DNA of 58,614 nucleotides from Amycolatopsis anabasis. Lineage in GTDB: Bacteria > Actinomycetota > Actinomycetes > Mycobacteriales > Pseudonocardiaceae. The notes beneath the pieces are model-generated. The model worked only from the letters and a program-made list of their open reading frames with translations, ran no database searches and had not been told where the DNA came from. Position 1 is the first letter of the stretch, and each line of letters opens with the position of its first letter. Positions 1 to 8,129 of the stretch are shown piece by piece. Position numbers and translations under genes: made by a program. The DNA is taken from contig NZ_VTHK01000053.1 in NCBI RefSeq assembly GCF_009765355.1, positions 1 to 58,614 of the forward strand, given 5' to 3'.

Positions 1-1046
1 TTCCGTTGTGGTGGCAGTTCTTCGGGCCGCAGAGCTACCAGTCCCTCGAACACGGCCCGGTGGGCAACGACACCGCCGCGTTCACCCGGTTCGCCAGCGA
101 ATCCGTCGCGGGGGACGCCGGGGTCGCCCAGGACGTCGCGATGAACCCGACCGAGGAGAACGCGTTCTTCGGCTGGCCGCTGGTCGTGCTGATGCTGGTG
201 CTCACGGTCTGGCTGTGGCGCGAGGTCCTGGCCCGCGCGGCCGCGATCGCCATGTTCGTGCTGGCGGTGCTGTCGCTCGGGGTCGAACTGACCGTCGCGC
301 ACGAGGCCACCGGGATCTCGCTGCCGTGGTCCTGGCTCGCGGACCTGCCGCTGCTGGAATCCGTGCTGGAGTCCCGGTTCGCGCTCGGTTGCGTCCCGGC
401 CATCGGCGTGCTCCTCGCCCTGGCCACGGACCGGGTCTTCGCGCTCACTCCGCCGCCGCGGTTCCGCGCGCCGCGCTGGCTTCGGTCCACCCCGGGCGAC
501 GGGATGCCGACCCCGCCGTCGGTGCGGTTGCTGTGGCTCGGCACGCTGGCCGCGGTGCTGGTGCCGATCGCGCCGACCCCGCTGGAAGCCGGGGAGCGCC
601 CGGCGACGCCCGCCTTCTTCACCGCGGGCACCTGGCGGCAGTACGTCGGGCCGGGCGGATCGGTGGTCGCCGTACCGCTGCCGAACTCCGGGGACGCCCG
701 GGCCCTGCGCTGGCAGGTCGACGCGGATCTCGGCTTCCCGATCGCCGACGGGTACTTCGTCGGCCCGAACGGGCCGGACGACAAACGCGGCCGCTACGGC
801 GCGATGCGGCGCCAGACCACGACCCTGCTCGCGCGGGTCCGCGACCGCGGCGAGGTGCCGCCGATCGGGGACGCCGAACGCGAGGACGCGCTGAACGATC
901 TCCGCGCGTGGCGCGCGGACGTGGTGGTGCTGGCGCCGGTCAAGAACCAGCAGGCGCTGTACAACACGGTGAACCTGTTGCTGCGCAAGCCCGGGCAGTA
1001 CGTCGACGGGGTCTGGATCTGGGACGTGCGTCTGATCACCGCTTAG
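1..1046 (+). CDS. Integral membrane protein, C-terminal part (5' end outside window)
   Basis: The reading frame is open at the left edge (codons run from base 3), so the N-terminus is missing. About 347 residues are visible. Hydrophobic segments lie near residues 55-75, 76-95, 130-145 and 178-195, followed by a soluble C-terminal part of about 150 residues. This resembles the C-terminal end of actinobacterial multi-spanning membrane proteins of the mannosyltransferase or DUF6541 kind, where a membrane core is followed by an extracytoplasmic domain, but I see no diagnostic motif and do not assign a family. It ends TAG and overlaps the convergent MarR gene by 11 bases. Confidence 0.7.
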   Translation, partial: PLWWQFFGPQSYQSLEHGPVGNDTAAFTRFASESVAGDAGVAQDVAMNPTEENAFFGWPLVVLMLVLTVWLWREVLARAAAIAMFVLAVLSLGVELTVAHEATGISLPWSWLADLPLLESVLESRFALGCVPAIGVLLALATDRVFALTPPPRFRAPRWLRSTPGDGMPTPPSVRLLWLGTLAAVLVPIAPTPLEAGERPATPAFFTAGTWRQYVGPGGSVVAVPLPNSGDARALRWQVDADLGFPIADGYFVGPNGPDDKRGRYGAMRRQTTTLLARVRDRGEVPPIGDAEREDALNDLRAWRADVVVLAPVKNQQALYNTVNLLLRKPGQYVDGVWIWDVRLITA

Positions 1047-1563
1047 CGACCGGGGCGTCCAGCACCTCGGCCGCCAGCCTGCGCAGGTACCCGGCGAAGC
1101 GGCGCCGGTCCTCGGCGGGCCAGCGGGCCACGAGTTCGTCGAACGCGCGCTGCTGGTGTTCCTGCGCGCTGTCCAGGAACGGTTTGGCGGCGTCGGTCAG
1201 GGACAGCTGGGCACGCCGCGCGTCGCGGTCGGAGGTGTCCCGGTGCACGAAGCCGTCGCGGATCGCGTCGGTGATCATGCGGCTGGCCACCGAACGGTCC
1301 AGGCCGAGCTGCCGCGCGACCTCGGCGACGGTGACCTCGGCGCCGGCTTCCGCCGCGCCGTGGACCGCCTGGATCACGAAGAGGTTCTGGACGGTCCAGG
1401 TCTCCGGCGCGTTCTCGTCGAGCTGCTGGACCACGTCCGGCGCCCAACGGCGAGACCAGAAGCGCACCAACCGGAACAATGCGGGCCCCCCACCAGCGGG
1501 CATCGAGCCTTTCCCCTTGTCTGTGTCGTGCTCGGCCACCCGAGCGGCGTAGTAGTGCGACAT
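1036..1563 (-). CDS. MarR-family transcriptional regulator
   Basis: A 175-residue winged-helix protein. Residues about 55-120 hold the MarR core: a recognition helix region (VAEVARQLGLDRSVASRMI) followed by the wing with the family-typical DRDARRAQLSLT. The ATG at 1563 was chosen because the start gives a normal MarR length; the frame stays open upstream but becomes low-complexity and Arg-rich. It is divergent from an MFS exporter whose promoter carries palindromes, so it probably represses that exporter and is released by a ligand, as is usual for MarR/DHA2 pairs. The ligand cannot be read from sequence. Confidence 0.9.
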   Translation of the reverse strand: MSHYYAARVAEHDTDKGKGSMPAGGGPALFRLVRFWSRRWAPDVVQQLDENAPETWTVQNLFVIQAVHGAAEAGAEVTVAEVARQLGLDRSVASRMITDAIRDGFVHRDTSDRDARRAQLSLTDAAKPFLDSAQEHQQRAFDELVARWPAEDRRRFAGYLRRLAAEVLDAPVAKR

Positions 1564-1608
1564 AGTGCCACGCCCCTGATCTTGGCATGCGGCCGTGCCC
1601 GCCACCGC

Positions 1609-1653
1609 TTGATGCGTGTGTTTCGCACGTATAATGTGTGCGATATGCACACA
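1609..1653 (+). promoter_or_regulatory. Leaderless-type promoter with overlapping MarR-type palindromes
   Basis: A perfect -10 box TATAAT (1630-1635) follows a TTGATG (1609-1614) with a short 15-base spacer. Two inverted repeats overlap it: TCGCAC-N9-GTGCGA (1623-1643) covers the -10, and TGTGTGCGATATGCACACA (1635-1653) covers the expected start of transcription and the ATG of the MFS gene at 1645. Transcription starting 6-8 bases after the -10 would give an mRNA with almost no leader. The palindromes are the likely binding sites of the divergent MarR protein (inference). Confidence 0.7.
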
Positions 1654-3042
1654 ATCTACGCCCGTTCCGCGCTCGCCCGCGAGCTCGCGTTCGCCGCGGT
1701 CCTGCTGGGGATGTTCGTCGCCCAGCTGGACGGCACCGTGGTCGTCGCGGCCCTGCCGGCGCTGGCCGCGGACCTGCACGCGGGGACCGCGATCATCGGC
1801 GTGTCCACCGCGTACCTGCTGACCGTCACCGTGTCCACGCCCATCCACGGCCGCCTCGGCGATCTCCACGGGCGGCGGGTGATGTTCGTGTTCTCGGTCT
1901 CGGTGTTCGCCGCCGGTTCGGCGGCCTGCGCCGCGGCGCCCGACATCGGGGTGCTGATCGCGGCCCGGGCCGTGCAGGGGATCGGGGGCAGCGGCCTGAT
2001 CGTCACCGCGATGAGCGCGCTGGGGGAGCTGTTCGCCAAGGACGAGCTGATCCGGCGCCAGGGCTGGCAGACCGCGCTGTTCGCGGTGTCCTCCCTCGGC
2101 GGCCCGCCGGTCGGGGGCCTGCTCGCCGGCGGTCCCGGCTGGCGCTGGATCTTCCTGCTCAACCTGCCGGTCTGCCTGCTCGCGCTGGCCCTCGGTGTGC
2201 GCGGGCTGCCCGGCCGGAACGCCGACCGCCCGCGCGAGCGGTTCGACCTGCGCGGTTCGCTGCTGATCGCGGTCACCGGCACGATCGTGGTCGCGCTGGG
2301 CAGCGTGGAGAGCCTCGGCCGGAGTCCACTGTGGACGCCTTTGCTCCTGGTCCTCGCGGTCGCCGCCGGGGCTGGTTTCGTTGCCGTGCAACGACGTTCA
2401 TCGAGCCCGCTGCTCGCGCCGAAGGTGTTCGCCGACCACGTGGTCGCGCGTTCGGTGCTGGTGAGCCTGCTCGCCGGGGTGGCCCTGTACGGCACCTTCA
2501 CGTTCGTCTCCCTGGTCGTCGACCTCGGTTCCGCGGGGGGCTCCGCGCGGACCGGCCTGCTGCTGACCGTGCTGATGGGCGGTCAGCTGGTGGTGTCCAC
2601 GTCGTTCGCGGTGCTCGCCCGGCGGTGGCCGCGGATGGTGCCGTGGGGACGGCTCGGCTGCGCGCTCGGTGCGGCCGGGCTGGTGCTGATCGCCCTCACC
2701 CCGTGGGCGGGCACGGGGCCGCTGATCCCGGGGCTGCTCCTGTTCGGCGCCTCCTTCGGGCTGTGCACGTCGGCCTACCCGCTCCTCGGGCAGGCCCGGG
2801 CCCGGCGCGAGCTGCTCGGGGTGACCATGGGCGCCTTCGTCTTCGCGCGGCAGGCGGGCGGCGTGCTGGGCACCGCGGTGTTCGGCTGGGTCGCGCTGCT
2901 GGCCACCGGCGGGTTCGGCCCGGCCGGGCTGACCGTGGTGTTCGCCGCGGCGGCGGTCGCGATGCTCGGCGCGTGGCTCAGCTCACCCCGGGCGTCGTCC
3001 GAGGCTGTCACACATTCCGCGGCCGTCTCGTCCCCCAGGTGA
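1645..3042 (+). CDS. MFS drug exporter, DHA2 (EmrB/QacA) type
   Basis: A 465-residue transporter with many hydrophobic segments. Near the N-terminus it carries the DHA2 signature LDGTVVVAALPALAADL (motif D1), then the loop 2-3 motif GRLGDLHGRRVMF (motif A) and later GPPVGGLLAGGPGWRWIFLLN (motif C region), the pattern of EmrB/QacA proton-drug antiporters. ATG 1645 was chosen because the promoter -10 is only 9 bases upstream, implying a leaderless message. It probably exports a toxic compound sensed by the divergent MarR regulator. The substrate is unknown. The last codons overlap an ECF-type promoter for the next gene. Confidence 0.92.
   Translation: MHTIYARSALARELAFAAVLLGMFVAQLDGTVVVAALPALAADLHAGTAIIGVSTAYLLTVTVSTPIHGRLGDLHGRRVMFVFSVSVFAAGSAACAAAPDIGVLIAARAVQGIGGSGLIVTAMSALGELFAKDELIRRQGWQTALFAVSSLGGPPVGGLLAGGPGWRWIFLLNLPVCLLALALGVRGLPGRNADRPRERFDLRGSLLIAVTGTIVVALGSVESLGRSPLWTPLLLVLAVAAGAGFVAVQRRSSSPLLAPKVFADHVVARSVLVSLLAGVALYGTFTFVSLVVDLGSAGGSARTGLLLTVLMGGQLVVSTSFAVLARRWPRMVPWGRLGCALGAAGLVLIALTPWAGTGPLIPGLLLFGASFGLCTSAYPLLGQARARRELLGVTMGAFVFARQAGGVLGTAVFGWVALLATGGFGPAGLTVVFAAAAVAMLGAWLSSPRASSEAVTHSAAVSSPR
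3006..3032 (+). promoter_or_regulatory. Putative ECF41 sigma-factor promoter
   Basis: TGTCACA (3006-3012) followed after 16 bases by CGTC (3029-3032) matches the -35/-10 pattern described for ECF41 sigma factors. It lies inside the 3' end of the MFS gene and 40 bases upstream of the carboxymuconolactone decarboxylase gene. An ECF41-type sigma gene is the next gene but in the opposite orientation, so this is a plausible dedicated target promoter. Confidence 0.6.
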
Positions 3043-3071
3043 AAGCGGAGGAACGAACCCAGGAGGACCCG

Positions 3072-3659
3072 ATGCCGCGCATTCCCGCAGTCGCCGTTCA
3101 GGACGCCGGACCGCTGCTCAAGCTGATGTACCGCTTCGCGCGCAAGCGTTACGGCGCGGTGCCCGAGCCGTTCGCGGTGTCCGCCCACCACCCGAAGCTG
3201 ACGCGCGTGAGCGGTATGCACGAAATGCTCGTCGAGAAGGCGGCGAAAACGCTGCCGGAGAACGTGCGCGAGCTGGCCGTGTACCGGACGGCCGTGCAGC
3301 TCGGCTGCTCGTGGTGCGTCGACTTCGGCACCATGCTCCAGCTGCACTCCGGCCTGGACATCGACCGCCTGAAGACGATCGACGACTACGCCACCTCGCC
3401 GAAGTTCACCCGGCAGGAACGGCTGGCGCTCGCCTACGCCGACGCGATGACCACCACGCCGGTGAGCGTCACCGACGAGCAGGTCGCCGAGCTCGAGGCG
3501 GAGTTCGGGCGCAAGGGCGTGCTCGAGCTGACCTACCTGGTGGCGCTGGAGAACCTGCGCGGCCGGATGAACAGCGCGCTGGACATCACCGACCAGGGCT
3601 TCACCTCGGGCGACGCCTGCCGGGTGCCCTTCCCCGTCGACGCCACTCCCGGGTCGTGA
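3072..3659 (+). CDS. Carboxymuconolactone decarboxylase family protein (AhpD-like)
   Basis: A 195-residue protein. Its core around residues 60-115 holds the CxxC of AhpD-like peroxidase/decarboxylase folds (CSWCVDFG) followed by a partly helical segment. This cysteine pair suggests redox activity (AhpD-like) rather than true carboxymuconolactone decarboxylation. The ATG has a strong ribosome site (AGGAGG, 3061-3066). The gene sits next to an ECF41 sigma gene, the known association for this sigma family (carboxymuconolactone decarboxylase, oxidoreductase or epimerase targets), and has an ECF41-like promoter in front. The physiological substrate is unknown. Confidence 0.88.
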   Translation: MPRIPAVAVQDAGPLLKLMYRFARKRYGAVPEPFAVSAHHPKLTRVSGMHEMLVEKAAKTLPENVRELAVYRTAVQLGCSWCVDFGTMLQLHSGLDIDRLKTIDDYATSPKFTRQERLALAYADAMTTTPVSVTDEQVAELEAEFGRKGVLELTYLVALENLRGRMNSALDITDQGFTSGDACRVPFPVDATPGS

Positions 3660-3699
3660 GCGTTCCGACCGGTTCTAACCGGCGTAGCCATTCACGACC
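3654..3699. repeat. 46-base imperfect palindrome, copy 1 (terminator-like)
   Basis: The stretch begins TCGTGAGCGTTCCGACCGGT and can fold back through ACCGGTT/AACCGG and the outer TCGTGA/TTCACGA arms. It includes the stop codon of the decarboxylase gene. A near-identical second copy lies at 3869-3915. Both sit between convergent genes, which fits bidirectional terminator hairpins; no T-run follows. Confidence 0.6.
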
Positions 3700-3868
3700 C
3701 CGATGATCGGCAACCTCGGCCCAGAAGGAAGGCGCGCCCAGTGGCGGAGGCGTGCCCCGCTGGTAACCGAAAGCGCCCGCGTTTCGAGTCCTCGGCTGCA
3801 CTTTCCCGCCGAAGCGCCGCGCTTGCGCGGCCGGATCGGTTCGGCACCTGGTCGCCGGGTGGGGTGAG

Positions 3869-3915
3869 TCGTGAGCGTTCCGACCGGTTAGAAACCGGCG
3901 TAAACACTCACGACG
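3869..3915. repeat. 46-base imperfect palindrome, copy 2 (terminator-like)
   Basis: This is a direct repeat of the element at 3654-3699: the first 22 bases are identical and the second arm is close to identical, ending ACTCACGACG. It can form a hairpin with arms TCGTGAG/CTCACGA and ACCGGTT/AACCGG. It lies 15 bases from the stop of the leftward sigma gene. The 170 bases between the copies contain no gene I can support. Confidence 0.6.
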
Positions 3916-3930
3916 ATGCCTGCCGGGTGC

Positions 3931-4866
3931 CTATGCCGGAACGTGCGTGAGCTTGTCCGGGTTGCACATGTCGTAGACCGCGACGACCTTGCCGTCGCGG
4001 AACGACACCGCCTGCACGTGCGTGTCGAGGTCGAGGTACCCCTCGCCGCCGGGCGTGGCGGGCAGGTACAGGCCGAGGTCGCCGTTGACCAGAACCGGTC
4101 GCGCGACGCCGAACGCGCCCGGCGCGTACTTCTTGAGCAGGCCCTGGTAGAAGCGGATGAGCTTGTCCGCGCCCACCATGATCTGCCGGGTGGTGCGGGC
4201 CTTGCCGTTCGAGTCGCCGATGAGGACCACGTCCGGGTGCAGCGCCTCGGCCACCGCCTGGATGTCCCCGGTCATCACGGCGGTCACGAACCGCTGCAAC
4301 ATCTCCTGCTGCTCGTCGAACGCGGCGCGCGGCGGGGGCGCGGCGTCGTCCAGGGCCCGCCGGCCGCGCGAACCGTGCTGGCGGGCCGCGTCCGGGGAAC
4401 AGCCGAGGATCCCGGCGATCTCGCCGTAGGGCACCGAAAACGCGTCGTGCAGCACGAAGGCCACCCGCTGTTCCGGGGTGAGCTTGTCGAGCACCACCAT
4501 CGCCGCCAGCCGCACGCCTTCGTCGCGGACCGCGACCTCCAGCGGGTCCTCGCCCGGGGTGCCGCCCAGCGGGGTGACGATCGGTTCGGGCAGCCACTGG
4601 CCGACGTACCGCTCCCGCCGGGCGGTGGCCGAACGCAGCCGGTCCAGGCAGATCCGGCCGACCACGGTGGTCAGCCACCCCTTGCGGTCTTCGATCTCGG
4701 CGCGTTTCGCCGCCGAAAGCCCGGACAGCCGCAGCCACGACTCCTGCACCGCGTCCTCCGCGTCGGCCACCGAACCGGTCAGCCGGTAGGCCACCGCGAT
4801 GAGATGCGACCGCAGGCCGGCGAACTCTTCGGCCAGGGCGTCGAGCTGGTGCGGGACGGTGCTCAC
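3931..4866 (-). CDS. sigJ: ECF41-type RNA polymerase sigma factor with SnoaL-like C-terminal domain
   Basis: A 311-residue protein. Sigma region 2 lies at about residues 15-85 and region 4 at about 127-173. Between them is the ECF41 linker motif WLPEP (91-95). Beyond region 4 is a roughly 120-residue NTF2/SnoaL-like domain ending with the family motif NPDKL (302-306). In ECF41 factors this C-terminal domain replaces an anti-sigma factor and tunes activity. A carboxymuconolactone decarboxylase gene with an ECF41-like promoter is the convergent neighbour and the likely target. The symbol follows the common SigJ naming for this architecture. The signal is unknown. Confidence 0.9.
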   Translation of the reverse strand: MSTVPHQLDALAEEFAGLRSHLIAVAYRLTGSVADAEDAVQESWLRLSGLSAAKRAEIEDRKGWLTTVVGRICLDRLRSATARRERYVGQWLPEPIVTPLGGTPGEDPLEVAVRDEGVRLAAMVVLDKLTPEQRVAFVLHDAFSVPYGEIAGILGCSPDAARQHGSRGRRALDDAAPPPRAAFDEQQEMLQRFVTAVMTGDIQAVAEALHPDVVLIGDSNGKARTTRQIMVGADKLIRFYQGLLKKYAPGAFGVARPVLVNGDLGLYLPATPGGEGYLDLDTHVQAVSFRDGKVVAVYDMCNPDKLTHVPA

Positions 4867-4908
4867 CCGTCACAGTGTGCCGCACGGCCCCGCACTAGAC
4901 TCGTCCCC

Positions 4909-6798
4909 GTGGCAGGTCGGATCCGGGAAAGCGATATCGCCGAGGTGCGCGACCGCAACCGGATCGACGAGGTCGTCGGCGAGTACGTCGCGCTTCGGCG
5001 GGCCGGGGGCGGTTCGCTGAAGGGGTTGTGCCCCTTCCACGACGAGAAGACCCCGTCGTTCAACGTGCGGCCCACCCATGGCACCTACCACTGCTTCGGC
5101 TGCGGTGAAGGCGGCGACGTCATCAAGTTCATCATGAAGATGGACATGGTCTCGTTCGTCGAGGCGGTCGAGCGGCTGGCCGACCGGGTGGGTTTCCGGC
5201 TCACCTACGAGGGCGGCGGCGGAAGCGTCCAGCGCGACCGCGGCACCCGCGCCCGGATGGTCGAGGCGCACCGGGTCGCCCAGGAGTTCTACGCCGAGCA
5301 GTTGCACACCCCGGAGGCACGCGCGGCCCGGGACTTCCTCAGCGAGCGGGGTTTCGACCAGGTCGCCGCGAAGACGTTCGGCTGCGGTTTCGCCCCGGCG
5401 GGGTGGGACAAGCTGACCAAACACCTGCTGAACAAGGGTTTCGAGCTCACCGAGCTGCTCAAGGCGCAGCTGGTGAAGGAGGGCCGCCAGGGTCCGATCG
5501 ACCGGTTCCACCGGCGGCTGGTCTGGCCGATCAAGGACGTCGGCGGGGACATCGTCGGTTTCGGCGCGCGGCGCCTGTTCGACGACGACCGGATCGAGGC
5601 GAAGTACCTCAACACCAGCGAGAGCCCGATCTACAAGAAGTCGCAGGTGCTCTTCGGGCTGGACCTGGCCAAGAAGGAGATCGCCCGGCGGCACCAGGTC
5701 GTGGTCGTCGAGGGGTACACCGACGTGATGGCCATGCACGCCTCCGGGGTGCCGACCGCGGTCGCGTCCTCGGGCACCGCGTTCGGCGAGGACCACATGA
5801 AGGTGCTGCGCCGCCTGCTGATGGACGACGACGCGTTCCGCGGCGAGGTGATCTTCACCTTCGACGGCGACGAGGCGGGGCAGAAGGCGGCGCTCAAGGC
5901 GTTCGAAGGGGACCAGACGTTCGCCGGGCAGACCTACATCGCGGTCGCCCCGGACGGGATGGACCCGTGCGAGCTGCGGCTGGCCAAGGGCGATGCCGCC
6001 GTGCGCGACCTGGTCGCCCGGCGGATTCCGCTGTTCGAGTTCGCGATCAAGAGCATGCTGTCGGCCTACGACCTGGATTCGGTGGACGGGCAGGTCGCGG
6101 CGCTGCAGCGGACCGTGCCGCTGGTCGCGCGGATCAGGGACCGGGCCAGCCGGGACGGGTACGCGACCAAGCTCTCCTGGTGGGTCGGCTGGCAGGATCC
6201 CGGCCAGGTCGTCAGCCGGGTGCGGGGTGCGGCGGGCGCGTCCGACAAGCGCGCCCCGGCGCGGTCGGCCAAGCGGGTCAACGGATCCGATGGCGAAGGC
6301 GGGCTCACCCGGCCGGCGCCCGGCGATCCGAAGTTCTCCGCCCAGCGGGAAGCCCTCAAGGCCGCCCTGCAGGAGCCCGCGCTCGCCGGGCCGGAATTCG
6401 ACGCCCTGCCGGAAGAAGCGTTCACCCATCCCACCTATGTCGTGGTGCACCGCGCCATCCGGACCGCCGGTGGCGTGGCCTCCGGGCTGACCGGTCCGGC
6501 GCTGATCGACGCGGCGACCCCGCACTGCCCGCAGGGGATCGCGCGGACCGTGCTCAGCGAACTTTCGGTGGAACCGTTGCACGCCAAGGGGGAGGCCGAC
6601 TCCCGGTATGTCGGCGGCGTGCTCGCCGCGGTGCAGGAGAACCTGGTGGGCCGGCAGATCGCCGAGATCAAGTCGAAGCTGCAGCGGTTGTCGCCGGTCG
6701 ACGCGGCCGAGGAATACCGGGCGCTGTTCGGTGACCTGGTGGCGTTGGAGCAGTACCGGAAGGCGTTGCGGGAGCAGGCGATCGGTGGGCTGGACTGA
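4909..6798 (+). CDS. dnaG: DNA primase
   Basis: A 629-residue replicative primase that makes RNA primers at the fork. The N-terminal zinc-binding domain shows CPFH (C41, H44) and CFGC (C62, C65). The TOPRIM catalytic core follows with VVVVEGYTDVMAM and the acidic FTFDGDEAGQKA motif. The last 180 residues form the helicase-interaction domain. GTG 4909 gives the conserved beginning MAGRIRESDI. It is divergent from the sigma gene (42-base gap) and overlaps the next gene by 14 bases. Length and motifs are normal for a housekeeping gene. Confidence 0.98.
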   Translation: MAGRIRESDIAEVRDRNRIDEVVGEYVALRRAGGGSLKGLCPFHDEKTPSFNVRPTHGTYHCFGCGEGGDVIKFIMKMDMVSFVEAVERLADRVGFRLTYEGGGGSVQRDRGTRARMVEAHRVAQEFYAEQLHTPEARAARDFLSERGFDQVAAKTFGCGFAPAGWDKLTKHLLNKGFELTELLKAQLVKEGRQGPIDRFHRRLVWPIKDVGGDIVGFGARRLFDDDRIEAKYLNTSESPIYKKSQVLFGLDLAKKEIARRHQVVVVEGYTDVMAMHASGVPTAVASSGTAFGEDHMKVLRRLLMDDDAFRGEVIFTFDGDEAGQKAALKAFEGDQTFAGQTYIAVAPDGMDPCELRLAKGDAAVRDLVARRIPLFEFAIKSMLSAYDLDSVDGQVAALQRTVPLVARIRDRASRDGYATKLSWWVGWQDPGQVVSRVRGAAGASDKRAPARSAKRVNGSDGEGGLTRPAPGDPKFSAQREALKAALQEPALAGPEFDALPEEAFTHPTYVVVHRAIRTAGGVASGLTGPALIDAATPHCPQGIARTVLSELSVEPLHAKGEADSRYVGGVLAAVQENLVGRQIAEIKSKLQRLSPVDAAEEYRALFGDLVALEQYRKALREQAIGGLD

Positions 6799-7315
6799 AC
6801 TGGTCAACCGGTTGTTCGGCGACCGGTTGCCGGAGGGTTTTCCCGGCTCCCTCGACCCCGAGGAGAGCGCACTGGCCAGCGCGCCGGTGAGCGGGGGCGG
6901 CCATCTCGTGGTGACCGCGCTGGGCCTGTGGGTGCCCGCGGGCGAGGGGGCCCGCCGGATCGGGTGGCACCTGATCAGCAAGGCGGCCTGGCGCGACGAG
7001 ACCCTGACCGTCACCGAGGCCGAGGAAACCGGTGACGCGGGTGCGTTCGTGGTGCTCGCCGACCGGGACCCCGTCCGGTTCACCGTGACCAGGCCCGGCA
7101 AGGTGCCGCTGATGGTGCGGCAACGGGTCGACGGTTCGATCCGGTCGCGGCATCGCGAGGAGTTCGCCTCCGGTGGCGCCTGGTTCGTCCAGCGCAAGGT
7201 GCCGGGCCGCGATGGGACCGTGCTCCAGGTGCGTCCCGATCCGGGGACCGATCCGGACGTCGTCGCCGCGATCGCTCGGGAGGCCGCGGCGAAGCTGGCC
7301 AACCCTCCGAGTTAG
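6785..7315 (+). CDS. Conserved actinobacterial protein of unknown function downstream of dnaG
   Basis: A 176-residue soluble protein starting at GTG 6785 inside the 3' end of dnaG (14-base overlap), so translation is probably coupled. It has no signal peptide, membrane segment or catalytic motif that I recognise. It contains alternating beta-type segments (HLVVTALGLWVPAG, FVVLADRDPVRFTV) typical of the short PH-like proteins found behind dnaG in actinomycetes. Function unknown. It ends just before a pair of palindromic operators. Confidence 0.8.
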   Translation: MGWTELVNRLFGDRLPEGFPGSLDPEESALASAPVSGGGHLVVTALGLWVPAGEGARRIGWHLISKAAWRDETLTVTEAEETGDAGAFVVLADRDPVRFTVTRPGKVPLMVRQRVDGSIRSRHREEFASGGAWFVQRKVPGRDGTVLQVRPDPGTDPDVVAAIAREAAAKLANPPS

Positions 7316-7356
7316 CAGTACGCTCGTACTGAGTAGCTAGCAGTACGGGCGTACTG
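7316..7356 (+). promoter_or_regulatory. Twin 16-base palindromic operators
   Basis: CAGTACGCTCGTACTG (7316-7331) and CAGTACGGGCGTACTG (7341-7356) are two perfect inverted repeats of the form CAGTACGNNCGTACTG, set 25 bases apart. They begin on the base after the upstream stop codon and end 17 bases before the methyltransferase ATG. This is the size and symmetry expected for a TetR-family operator bound by two dimers. No TetR gene is adjacent, so the regulator would act from elsewhere. Confidence 0.7.
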
Positions 7357-7373
7357 TGAAACTGGGAGGCGCC

Positions 7374-8129
7374 ATGTGGGATCCGGGCAAGTACCTCGAC
7401 TACGCCGACCTGCGGGGCCGCCCGTTCTTCGACCTCACCGCCCGGGTGGGCGCGATCAGCCCGCGCCGGGTGGTGGACCTGGGGTGCGGCCCGGGGAACC
7501 TCACGGCGGCGCTCGCGCAGCGGTGGCCGGACGCGGAGCTGGAAGCGGGGGACAGTTCACCCGAAATGGTGCGTGCCGCCCAGGCCGCGGGCGTGCGGGC
7601 GCGGTTACTCGACGTGCACGACTGGGTGCCCGCCGGGGACGCCGATGTGGTGATCACGAACGCCGTGCTGCAGTGGGTGCCCGATCACCGTGAGCTGTTG
7701 CGCCGCTGGGCGAGGCAGCTGCCGTCAGGCGCTTGGCTCGCGATGCAGGTGCCGGGCAATCTGGGCGCCCCGTCGCACGTGCTGGCGCGGCAGGTGGCGG
7801 CGGAGTGGCCGGAGCTCGCCGGGGTGAACCTGCGCGGCGAGGACGCCGTGGACGATCCGGCGGGTTACGCGGAGTTGCTGGCCGGGGCGGGTTGCGTGGT
7901 CGACGCCTGGGAAACGACGTATCTGCAGCGCCTCACCGGCGAGAACGCGGTGCTCGAGTGGATCACCGGTACCGCCCTGCGCCCGATCAGGGCGGCGCTG
8001 GCCGAAGATGCCTGGCAACGGTTCCGGGAGCAGCTCGCCCCGCTGCTCGACGAGGCGTACCCGCCGCGCCCGGACGGCACCACGTGGTTCCCGTTCCGCC
8101 GGGTGTTCGCCGTCGCCAGGGTCCCCTAG
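7374..8129 (+). CDS. tam: SAM-dependent methyltransferase, trans-aconitate 2-methyltransferase-like
   Basis: A 251-residue class I methyltransferase. Motif I is VVDLGCGPGNLTAAL (SAM glycine loop), followed by the acidic LEAGDSS strand end and ITNAVLQWVPDH, the pattern of trans-aconitate methyltransferases. The C-terminal half contains WETTYLQRL and the conserved end WFPFRRVFAVAR. ATG 7374 was preferred over an in-frame GTG at 7356 because it has GGGAGG 5 bases upstream and the GTG falls in the operator. Tam methylates trans-aconitate, an inhibitor of aconitase; other small acids are possible substrates. Confidence 0.87.
   Translation: MWDPGKYLDYADLRGRPFFDLTARVGAISPRRVVDLGCGPGNLTAALAQRWPDAELEAGDSSPEMVRAAQAAGVRARLLDVHDWVPAGDADVVITNAVLQWVPDHRELLRRWARQLPSGAWLAMQVPGNLGAPSHVLARQVAAEWPELAGVNLRGEDAVDDPAGYAELLAGAGCVVDAWETTYLQRLTGENAVLEWITGTALRPIRAALAEDAWQRFREQLAPLLDEAYPPRPDGTTWFPFRRVFAVARVP

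Noticed and set aside
8..1552. Long Arg/Ala-rich reading frames antisense or shifted to known genes
   Set aside because: They are typical shadows of high-GC coding sequence; the membrane protein, MarR and MFS genes have the domain evidence.
3735..3802. tRNA-like stretch with TTTCGAGTCC between the two palindromes
   Set aside because: The bases around TTCGA cannot form a T-stem and there is no matching acceptor arm.
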